Below, one piece after another: positions 1 through 5,526 of a stretch of DNA of 6,764 nt; positions within the stretch are counted from its first letter, which is position 1, and every line of letters starts with the position of its first letter. Location of the stretch: NCBI GenBank assembly GCA_946480685.1, contig CAMLLI010000240.1:1-6764 (forward strand), read 5' to 3'. Source of the stretch: an uncultured Flammeovirgaceae bacterium. GTDB lineage: Bacteria > Bacteroidota > Bacteroidia > Cytophagales > Cyclobacteriaceae. The notes beneath the pieces are model-generated. The model saw only the letters and a program-made list of their open reading frames with translations. It was not told the origin of the DNA and did not search any database. Both the position numbers and the translations under genes were made by a program.

Positions 1-1
1 A

Positions 2-136
2 ATGAAGCATGAATGGCTGCTAAACTTCTATACTATATATAGCGTCTATACCGAAAAATCATTCGCTTTGATTCTGTGGCTGTGTTCTGCGCCCATTCAC
101 TCAAAGCCCATCCAACCAACGCAGTTAATCATTTAG
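2..136 (+). other. Open reading frame entering from the left edge (possible gene 3' end)
   Basis: This frame is open from the left edge and stops with TAG at 134-136, giving at most 44 visible residues, which end in PIQPTQLII. The peptide matches no family I recognise and its composition (scattered Trp, Cys and Pro) is not persuasive. The argument for a real gene end is position: a hairpin with a T-rich downstream side starts about 15 bases after the stop, as expected for a rightward gene. The ATG at 2-4 need not be the start. The rest of 1-257 shows no other credible coding region on either strand. Confidence 0.2.
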
Positions 137-145
137 CTGCAAGAT

Positions 146-204
146 GAAGAATGCCTTTTCAATTAGTCTCTTTGGAGGTTGCTGAAAAGGCATCTTTGAT
201 TTTT
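146..204. terminator. Hairpin between convergent transcription units, probable terminator
   Basis: A perfect 11-bp inverted repeat, ATGCCTTTTCA at 151-161 and TGAAAAGGCAT at 183-193, encloses a 21-base loop that itself holds a short CTC/GAG stem. On the plus strand it is followed by a T-rich stretch to 204, the usual form of an intrinsic terminator for rightward transcription. Read leftward it lies 54 bases after the stop of the ABM gene and is followed by a weaker pyrimidine-rich run, so it may serve both directions. The structure is seen in the sequence; its activity is inferred. Confidence 0.5.
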
Positions 205-257
205 AATAAATATAGGTTGCGTCAATATGAAAGCAGGTAGATAAGAATCAGTATTTC

Positions 258-974
258 CTACGGCTTTGCGCCAAGCAGAATAGGAGTTACATCAACCCGC
301 GTCATTGTCTTGATCATACTTTTTGATTCGTTCTTGTATTGAAGAAAGTGCGATGTCTTCAGATGCTTCTCGTATGCTTCGGTATTCGCATATACTTCCA
401 GAATATGGATGTGTGTCGGCCGTTTCTTTTCTGCTATAGCATACATAACCAGCACACTGGGTTCTTTCTTTAGTCCGGGCAGCATCACGTTGTTCGCCAG
501 TTTCCGAAAGCTCTCCGTGGCATTGGGATTAATTTCTATCTGTATAACGCGTATCAGGAGATCTTCGCTGCGCGCCTTTGACAGTTCCGGTTTACGGATA
601 TAGAGTATAGGTTGTGTCTCCATCAACTCAAGGTGCTTTACCATTTGCAGCGTTCCCTGTTTGTATTTCTGAAAATGAGGCGTAGCCAGATGTGCTTTGT
701 ACTGCGCTGAATCAGCGTATGTTTCAAAAAGTGTAATGCGCTCTGGTTTTTCTTTTTCAGCAACGCCATACAATGTAATAACACCCGGTTCCTTTTGTAT
801 GGACGCTTCAATCTCTTCTCGTAAAAATTCGCGGTAACGATCCAGTTGTGTGGAGTCCACTTCGATCACTGCTAACCGAACGAGTTGCTGCTTCTGCGTT
901 TGTGCCATAAGTACATCGGACAAAAGAGATATAGCGATCAACAATGAAAAACGAATCAGGCGATTTGTCTTCAT
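258..974 (-). CDS. Exported protein with two tandem ABM (YgiN-like) domains
   Basis: The product is 238 residues from the ATG at 974-972. That start is chosen because it opens directly on a signal peptide: MKTN, a basic residue, a hydrophobic run, then a probable cleavage LMA|QTQ after residue 24. An in-frame ATG at 1073 would add 33 non-signal-like residues and overlap the upstream esterase. The mature part is two copies of an antibiotic biosynthesis monooxygenase-type ferredoxin-like domain, about residues 31-126 and 140-234. Both keep the family pattern: KEP(G/S)V before a strand, LYGVAE or MYAIAE, an (F/L)E(T/V)YA strand, and H-L-x-(T/S)-x-HF. Relatives include cofactor-free quinol monooxygenases and heme-degrading enzymes, usually about 100 residues, cytoplasmic and dimeric. 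Two fused domains could form one intramolecular dimer. It is the last gene of a three-gene leftward cluster, 46 bases after the esterase. The fold assignment is fairly secure; the reaction is unknown. Confidence 0.85.
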   Translation of the reverse strand: MKTNRLIRFSLLIAISLLSDVLMAQTQKQQLVRLAVIEVDSTQLDRYREFLREEIEASIQKEPGVITLYGVAEKEKPERITLFETYADSAQYKAHLATPHFQKYKQGTLQMVKHLELMETQPILYIRKPELSKARSEDLLIRVIQIEINPNATESFRKLANNVMLPGLKKEPSVLVMYAIAEKKRPTHIHILEVYANTEAYEKHLKTSHFLQYKNESKSMIKTMTRVDVTPILLGAKP

Positions 975-1020
975 CGTTATGAAAATTGCTATCGACATAT
1001 AGCTATATTTTGGATGTATA

Positions 1021-2640
1021 CTATCGATTGGTAACCTTGTCCAGGTATATATACCGGTCACGGTTCTTTTCAACTTCCAGCGTAGTATTTACATCGATGT
1101 TGATGTACTGCACGTTTTGTCCTTCCGTAACCGTTGGCCACTTCGGAAGACCTGCTCCGTTCGGATTTCCGGTTTTGATGAAGTTCGCGAAGTACTCCTG
1201 CATCAGTTTGGAAACTTTATAGTCATCGGCAGTCCAGTCAAATACTTTGTTCGTGGCAAGATTGCCCATCGCATACTCGATCTCTGCAGAATGCACCGCG
1301 CGCTTCGCTGCTGGTTTTTTAGCAGGAGCTGCCTGGGTGGAATCTTTTATTATACCACCTGCGAGTCCGGCAGAAGCATTCCCTATAGCAGCTGCCATAG
1401 GAGGGCGCGGACGCGAGTATAGATAGCGATAGACAGGCTTCCCGGTTTTAGCTTGTACATCAATCAGCTTCCATGTACTGAATCCGATAAACTTATCACC
1501 GGCAAGATCTGTAGCGACCTGCTCTACATCTGCATCGGATGCCGGTTTATATACTTTCAGAAGTTCGCTGGCTTGTTCCGGGTATGCACGTTGTACAGCT
1601 TTGGTATAATTTTCAATTGTTAAGGGTTGTTCACCCAGTAACACACGGTACGTCATCTCTTCCGAATTCCATCCGGCCAGCAATGGTACTTGTGCCTGTT
1701 CACCTTTCTCGAAAATCTCGAGCGGATGTTTCGGAAAGAAGTAGCCGTCAATGGTAACGATCTGAAACCGGAACGGATTACCCTTCATCGACAATGTCAG
1801 TAATTTTTCTGCCGGTATAGCGCGGAGTGCTTCCAGTGAATTTGCGTCAACCTCCTTGCCGAATTCCAAACCTACCTGCTCTGCTTTAGCAAGCGGTGTG
1901 GAGGGCAGTGCTCCCAGCATAGAGCCACTTTCACCTATAGCTTGTGCGAATAAATTTTTGGACAACGGAGATGCCATCAATGCACTTACAGACATTGACC
2001 CTGCGGATTCTCCTGCGATGGTTACACGTTTCGGATCGCCACCAAATGCAGCAATGTTTTCCTGCACCCATTTCAGCGCGGCCACCTGGTCGAGCATTCC
2101 ATAATTTCCGGAAGCATGGTGAGGCGACTCCTTTGTTAACTCCGGATGCGCCATGTGACCAAATATACCTAACCTGTAATTTACTGTAAGCGAAACAATT
2201 CCTTTCGCAGCCATACTCGCGCCATCGTATCGCGCTTCAGAGCCATCGCCTGCAACAAATCCGCCACCATAGAAATATACCAGCACGGGTAAATTCTTTT
2301 TCTTCGTATCGGGTGTCCATACATTCAGATAGAGACAATCTTCACTCATCTTCGGTGCACGAAACGACATGTCTCCGAAAATATTTATCTGCATGCCGTT
2401 CGGTCCGAATTGTTTTGCATCACGAACGCCTGTCCAATTAGTAACCGGCTGTGGCTCGCGCCATCTATATTTGCCGACTGGCGGTGCAGCAAATGGAATT
2501 CCTTTGAAAGATTGCACACCGTTTTCAACGCTTCCCTGCAACTGCCCGTTTTTGATTTTTACTACAGGCGAATTTGTTTGTGCGTACGTTGAGGAAAACA
2601 TAATGAATAATACGATACTAAAGATGAAATATATTCTCAT
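1021..2640 (-). CDS. Secreted type-B carboxylesterase (para-nitrobenzyl esterase-like)
   Basis: The 539-residue product is a normal length for type-B carboxylesterases, alpha/beta hydrolases that cleave carboxylic esters. A signal peptide covers residues 1-20, with likely cleavage TYA|QTN, so it acts in the periplasm or outside. Visible motifs are the N-terminal FKGIPFAAPPVG block (45-56), the type-B signature EDCLYLNVWTP (100-110), the oxyanion-hole YGGGF (124-128), the nucleophile elbow GESAGS with Ser212, the acid region GWNSEEMT with probable Glu328, and the His region VHSAEIEYAMGNL with probable catalytic His450. The triad therefore appears complete. An Ala/Gly/Lys/Pro-rich low-complexity stretch at about 414-446 lies just before the catalytic His and looks like a surface loop. 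The start lies 21 bases after the cupin stop, with no clear Shine-Dalgarno. The natural ester substrate cannot be deduced. Confidence 0.93.
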   Translation of the reverse strand: MRIYFIFSIVLFIMFSSTYAQTNSPVVKIKNGQLQGSVENGVQSFKGIPFAAPPVGKYRWREPQPVTNWTGVRDAKQFGPNGMQINIFGDMSFRAPKMSEDCLYLNVWTPDTKKKNLPVLVYFYGGGFVAGDGSEARYDGASMAAKGIVSLTVNYRLGIFGHMAHPELTKESPHHASGNYGMLDQVAALKWVQENIAAFGGDPKRVTIAGESAGSMSVSALMASPLSKNLFAQAIGESGSMLGALPSTPLAKAEQVGLEFGKEVDANSLEALRAIPAEKLLTLSMKGNPFRFQIVTIDGYFFPKHPLEIFEKGEQAQVPLLAGWNSEEMTYRVLLGEQPLTIENYTKAVQRAYPEQASELLKVYKPASDADVEQVATDLAGDKFIGFSTWKLIDVQAKTGKPVYRYLYSRPRPPMAAAIGNASAGLAGGIIKDSTQAAPAKKPAAKRAVHSAEIEYAMGNLATNKVFDWTADDYKVSKLMQEYFANFIKTGNPNGAGLPKWPTVTEGQNVQYINIDVNTTLEVEKNRDRYIYLDKVTNR

Positions 2641-2661
2641 ACGGAATTATGAATTGTAATG

Positions 2662-3069
2662 TCAGATAGATTTGTACTGGTCGTCTGTAACAGGCTCTAA
2701 CCAATTTACAACGCCATGCTGCGTATTGGTGTTGATGGCTATATGAGTCATGGATGAATTGGCTGTAGCACCATGCCAGTGTATAACGTCAGGAGCAATT
2801 TTAATAACGTCACCTTTACGAATGATTTGTGCAGCTTTTCCTTTCTCCTGGTAGTAACCAATGCCCTCGGTAACAATCAGTATCTGACCACCCGAATGCG
2901 TATGCCAGTTGTTTCTTGCCCCCGGCTCAAACACTACGTTACCAATTTGTGTATTGAAGACCTGATCGTTCGGAACCAGCAGCTTTACCCATGCATTGCC
3001 CATGAAATAATCTGCCGGTGCCTTATCGCCTTGCGGAAAGATCGGTCCGCTATTTTCTGAAATGTTCAT
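2662..3069 (-). CDS. Mononuclear cupin, hydroxynitrile-lyase-like subgroup
   Basis: The 135-residue product has no signal peptide and is a single small cupin barrel. Cupin motif 1 is FEPGARNNWHTHSGGQ (47-62), supplying probable metal ligands His56, His58 and Gln62; motif 2 contains KGDVIKIAPDVIHWHG (85-100), supplying His97, with His99 next to it. The H-x-H-x3-Q...H ligand set and the HWHGA element resemble the small Mn-dependent cupins that include bacterial hydroxynitrile lyases such as the Granulicella tundricola enzyme (from memory). Many relatives have no known activity and occur near carboxymuconolactone decarboxylase-like proteins, so lyase activity is only a possibility. It is the first gene of the leftward cluster, 21 bases before the secreted esterase. 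Its start at 3067-3069 gives a full-length cupin; no strong ribosome binding site is visible. Confidence 0.88.
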   Translation of the reverse strand: MNISENSGPIFPQGDKAPADYFMGNAWVKLLVPNDQVFNTQIGNVVFEPGARNNWHTHSGGQILIVTEGIGYYQEKGKAAQIIRKGDVIKIAPDVIHWHGATANSSMTHIAINTNTQHGVVNWLEPVTDDQYKSI

Positions 3070-3159
3070 AATGGCTGTTATTTTAATACGCTATGTATTC
3101 CTGCTGTGACACGCCAATGTAAATCATTTGGTGGACATTTGATAGTGTGATTTTCTCTG

Positions 3160-3216
3160 ATTTTTAACGGATCTGCCATGAAGGCCGTTAGTTCGCGAAG
3201 ATAGACCGTTAAAAAT
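3160..3216. repeat. 11-bp inverted repeat with 35-base spacer
   Basis: ATTTTTAACGG at 3160-3170 is the exact reverse complement of CCGTTAAAAAT at 3206-3216. A third copy of the core CCGTTA lies between them at 3185-3190, and the spacer also carries the 8-bp palindrome TTCGCGAA at 3192-3199 and a small GCC/GGC stem (3175-3185). It sits in the leader or promoter region of the cupin operon. It could be a set of protein binding sites or a structured leader; no T-run follows, so it does not look like a terminator. Confidence 0.45.
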
Positions 3217-3272
3217 ATACCGATGCAAAATGAAAATTTACCATTTTAACTTAAAAGAGGTTTAGTCATAAT

Positions 3273-3308
3273 TATCTCTGAACATTGCAGCCGGAATGTT
3301 CAGAGATA
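3273..3308. repeat. Perfect 14-bp inverted repeat, candidate operator
   Basis: TATCTCTGAACATT at 3273-3286 is the exact reverse complement of AATGTTCAGAGATA at 3295-3308, with an 8-base centre at 3287-3294. It lies between two divergently transcribed genes, which argues against a terminator, and no T-run follows on either strand. A dimeric transcription factor site is the simplest reading; an RNA hairpin in the leader of either gene is the alternative. It overlaps a weak rightward promoter match (TTG at 3285-3287, TAGTTTAG at 3311-3318). Confidence 0.55.
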
Positions 3309-3406
3309 TATAGTTTAGTCTGTTACGAGTAAAAAGAATCCATGACTTTCTCGGTCGCTTGCAGTATATTGAGGTTTGTAATTTGCAAGAACAAGACCAA
3401 CTTCCT

Positions 3407-3769
3407 ATGAACTTCACAAAGCTCGTCCCCAATATCTTCTACACAGACATACAGGATGGTTTAAGATTATTTGCAGGCTGTCTGCATTTTGAAATCACAC
3501 ACAACGAAATTAATTCGAAGCATCCTTTCTGTGTTCTGGAGAAGAATGGTCTTCGTATAAATCTTTTTCAAAACGAAGCGTTGGCCAAAGAACACAACCC
3601 GGAATTCAGGTTAGTTACGGATAATATTAAAGATGTGTATGACGAGATAGCATCCACTCATCCACAGCTGTTACATCCCAATCTCAATAAGATCACGCTT
3701 CGTCCGTGGGGGGCGAAGGAATTTGCAATCAAGGACAATCAGCTTGGAATTGTATTTCAGGAATGGTAG
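3407..3769 (+). CDS. VOC-family protein (glyoxalase/bleomycin-resistance fold)
   Basis: The product is 120 residues from the ATG at 3407-3409 (MNFTKLVPNIFYTDI), chosen because the fold begins there; an in-frame ATG at 3359 would add 16 residues with no family character. The order of elements fits a vicinal oxygen chelate protein: a first beta strand (KLVPNIFYTDI), a helix (GLRLFAGCL), strands through FCVLEKNGLRINLF, then a second module with FRLVTDNIKDVYDEIA, a region around LRPWGAKEFAIKDNQLG and the final strand IVFQEW. The PWGxxEF and GIxFQEW patterns are typical of bleomycin-resistance-like VOC proteins. It has no signal peptide, so it is cytoplasmic. Whether it binds a drug, binds metal or is an enzyme cannot be told; the metal-ligand set is not clearly complete. 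It stands alone, divergent from the cupin operon, with 120 bases before GH43. Confidence 0.8.
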   Translation: MNFTKLVPNIFYTDIQDGLRLFAGCLHFEITHNEINSKHPFCVLEKNGLRINLFQNEALAKEHNPEFRLVTDNIKDVYDEIASTHPQLLHPNLNKITLRPWGAKEFAIKDNQLGIVFQEW

Positions 3770-3801
3770 GCAGGCAATAACGGACACTATATTTAGTATT
3801 A

Positions 3802-3834
3802 TTGCAAATGTACCGCCAATGAGGTATATCTTCG
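3802..3834 (+). promoter_or_regulatory. Candidate Bacteroidota-type promoter for GH43
   Basis: TTG at 3802-3804 is followed after 22 bases by TATCTTCG at 3827-3834, which matches the phylum's -7 consensus TAnnTTTG at all but one fixed position. Transcription from here would begin near 3841 and give a leader of about 50 bases before the GH43 start. A short consensus in AT-rich DNA has a real chance of random occurrence. Confidence 0.3.
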
Positions 3835-3876
3835 TGAATAATTTCAGCGTAATTTTACATCCGCATATACAGCTTT

Positions 3877-3883
3877 AAGGAAA
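3877..3883 (+). promoter_or_regulatory. Ribosome binding site of GH43 gene
   Basis: AAGGAAA at 3877-3883 lies 6 bases before the ATG at 3890. It is a better purine-rich match than those seen before the other starts in this window and supports the start that opens the signal peptide. Confidence 0.5.
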
Positions 3884-3889
3884 TACACT

Positions 3890-5398
3890 ATGAAGATTTT
3901 TGTCGCCACACTTCTCACGTTGTCCAGTTTGTTTGCCAGTGCCCAATACCCGATCAATACAAATGAGAAAAAGAAAGACTGTTATGTAAATCCGATCTTC
4001 CGGGGAGATTATCCAGACCCAAGTATATTACGCGATGGCAGTGACTATTATATCGTTCACTCGTCATTCGACTATTATCCGGGCCTCATGATCTGGCATT
4101 CCAAAGATCTGATCAATTGGACACCGGTTACAAACGCTTTGTATAAAAATGTAGGTTCGGTGTGGGCGCCTGATCTCGTTAAGCACAAGAATAAATACTA
4201 TATATACTTCCCGGCAAACAATACCAACTACGTTATCACAGCCAATTCAATTCAAGGTCCGTGGAGTGACCCGGTTGATCTGAAAATCGGCAACATTGAT
4301 CCTGGACATATTGCTGATGCGAAAGGTAAACGATATTTATACTTCAGCAATGGTGGCTATGTTCCGTTGTCGGATGATGGTCTTTCCGTAACAGGGGAGT
4401 TGAAGCACACCTATAGCGGCTGGCCTATACCGCGCGACTGGAGCATTGAATGCTTTTGCATGGAAGGTCCGAAAATCACGAAGCGTGGTGAATACTATTA
4501 TCTAACGTCTGCCGAAGGAGGAACTGCCGGACCAGCTACGAGCCATATGGTAATTTCTGCGCGCGCTAAATCTCCGTTGGGCCCATGGGAAAATTCACCC
4601 TACAACCCGATCATCCGAACCCAAAGCAGTGCTGAAAAATGGTGGTCACAAGGACATGGTACACTTGTTGATGATACCGAGGGAAATTGGTGGATGGTAT
4701 ACCATGCGTATGAAAACGGGTTCTATAATATGGGACGACAAACTTTACTGAAGCCGATCGAATGGACCAAAGACGGCTGGTATAAAGTTAAAGAAAGTTC
4801 GAATGGCAGCGAATGCATTGCAAAACCTGCAGGCACTGCACTGCCCGGTATATTTACCCTGACCGATAATTTCGATGGAAAGAAATTGAAGCCACACTGG
4901 AAGTTTTATCGCGACTACGATACAACACGCTTTCGATTGGTTAATAAAAGTTTGGTGATGAAAGCGAAAGGACAAGGCGTGCCGGACAGTGCTCCGTTGC
5001 TTTGTGTGCCATCCGATCATTCCTATAGCGTGCAGGTAGAACTGTCGATGGAAGGTGACGCAGTGGGAGGCCTCGTATTATTCTATAATAACATTGCATA
5101 CTCTGGTATACTGGCAGATAAAGAAAATATACTCACCAATTTTAAAGGCTGGCAGTTTCCAACCGAGAAGAACGTAATACAAAGGCACGTAACGCTTCGC
5201 CTCCGGAATATCAACAATACAGTAGATATGTACTATAGCACAGACGGAGTGAAGTGGACTAAAACAGAAAACTCATTTGAAGTATCTTCCTACAATCACA
5301 ACGCCCTCGGAGGCTTCGTAGGACTACGCATCGGCCTCTGCTCCATAGGAACCGGAATAGTAACCTTTAAAAATTTCACCTATCAACCACTAAACTAA
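3890..5398 (+). CDS. Secreted GH43 glycoside hydrolase (beta-xylosidase/arabinofuranosidase type)
   Basis: The 502-residue product has a signal peptide (residues 1-18, cleavage ASA|QYP), so it is exported. Residues about 30-310 form the five-bladed beta-propeller of family GH43, which hydrolyses beta-xylosides or alpha-L-arabinofuranosides with inversion. The expected residues are present: general base Asp43 in GDYPDPSI, pKa-modulating Asp137 in NIDPGH, general acid Glu192 in CMEGPKI followed by YYYLTSAEGGT, and the conserved His256 in SQGHGTLV. Residues about 322-500 (starting TDNFDGKKLKPHW) form a C-terminal beta-sandwich like the concanavalin-A-type domain of GH43 xylosidases, which often helps shape the active site. 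Substrate preference is not readable. No SusC/SusD, regulator or other glycosidase lies next to it, and it is convergent with the MORN-repeat gene. Confidence 0.93.
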   Translation: MKIFVATLLTLSSLFASAQYPINTNEKKKDCYVNPIFRGDYPDPSILRDGSDYYIVHSSFDYYPGLMIWHSKDLINWTPVTNALYKNVGSVWAPDLVKHKNKYYIYFPANNTNYVITANSIQGPWSDPVDLKIGNIDPGHIADAKGKRYLYFSNGGYVPLSDDGLSVTGELKHTYSGWPIPRDWSIECFCMEGPKITKRGEYYYLTSAEGGTAGPATSHMVISARAKSPLGPWENSPYNPIIRTQSSAEKWWSQGHGTLVDDTEGNWWMVYHAYENGFYNMGRQTLLKPIEWTKDGWYKVKESSNGSECIAKPAGTALPGIFTLTDNFDGKKLKPHWKFYRDYDTTRFRLVNKSLVMKAKGQGVPDSAPLLCVPSDHSYSVQVELSMEGDAVGGLVLFYNNIAYSGILADKENILTNFKGWQFPTEKNVIQRHVTLRLRNINNTVDMYYSTDGVKWTKTENSFEVSSYNHNALGGFVGLRIGLCSIGTGIVTFKNFTYQPLN

Positions 5399-5429
5399 AT
5401 ATACAAGTATAGTATAGATTGTCGGAAGC

Positions 5430-5471
5430 AATTAAAGGATAACAATTAACGGATAACGGATAACGATTAAC
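5430..5471. repeat. Heptamer tandem array, (G/A)(G/A)(A/T)TAAC type
   Basis: Six consecutive 7-base units run in phase: AATTAAA, GGATAAC, AATTAAC, GGATAAC, GGATAAC and GATTAAC, with TAAC conserved in the last five. The array begins 32 bases after the GH43 stop, in the spacer between convergent genes. It is non-coding by position and shows no hairpin typical of a terminator. Confidence 0.7.
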
Positions 5472-5482
5472 AACATACTTAT

Positions 5483-5524
5483 CCAGACTCCAGTAACCAG
5501 AAGCTAGCAGCCAGCAGCTAACAA
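5483..5524. repeat. Second heptamer tandem array, CCAGNAG type
   Basis: Six 7-base units follow each other: CCAGACT, CCAGTAA, CCAGAAG, CTAGCAG, CCAGCAG and CTAACAA. The consensus differs from the array at 5430-5471, but the 7-base period is the same. It starts 11 bases after the first array ends, so it is shifted in phase, and it ends 2 bases before the stop codon of the leftward MORN-repeat gene. Confidence 0.6.
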
Positions 5525-5526
5525 AG

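Larger units (their letters stand above)
3070..3406. promoter_or_regulatory. Divergent intergenic region between cupin operon and VOC gene
   Basis: This 337-base AT-rich region separates the leftward cupin operon from the rightward VOC gene and should hold both promoters. I see no credible gene in it. It contains two inverted repeats, listed separately. For the rightward gene a weak Bacteroidota-type match is TAGTTTAG at 3311-3318 (consensus TAnnTTTG, one mismatch), with TTG at 3285-3287 and a 23-base spacer. A further near match, TAATTTG at 3379-3385, is one base short. No good match was found leftward. Promoter placement is inference. Confidence 0.4.

Noticed and set aside
975..1073. Upstream in-frame start for the ABM protein at 1073
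   Set aside because: It adds 33 residues without family similarity, overlaps the end of the esterase and would bury the clear signal peptide starting at 974.
1117..1422. Rightward 101-codon frame inside the esterase gene
   Set aside because: It is antisense to conserved esterase motifs and resembles no protein family.
3070..3300. Leftward TAnnTTTG promoter for the cupin operon
   Set aside because: Only imperfect AT-rich matches such as TATATTTT and TACATTG were found, none with a suitably spaced TTG, so no site was called.
3359..3406. Upstream in-frame start for the VOC protein at 3359
   Set aside because: The extra 16 residues are not part of the VOC fold, which begins right after the Met at 3407.
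5430..5524. Repeat cluster as a CRISPR array
   Set aside because: The units are 7 bases and directly adjacent, with no spacers, and no cas gene is present.
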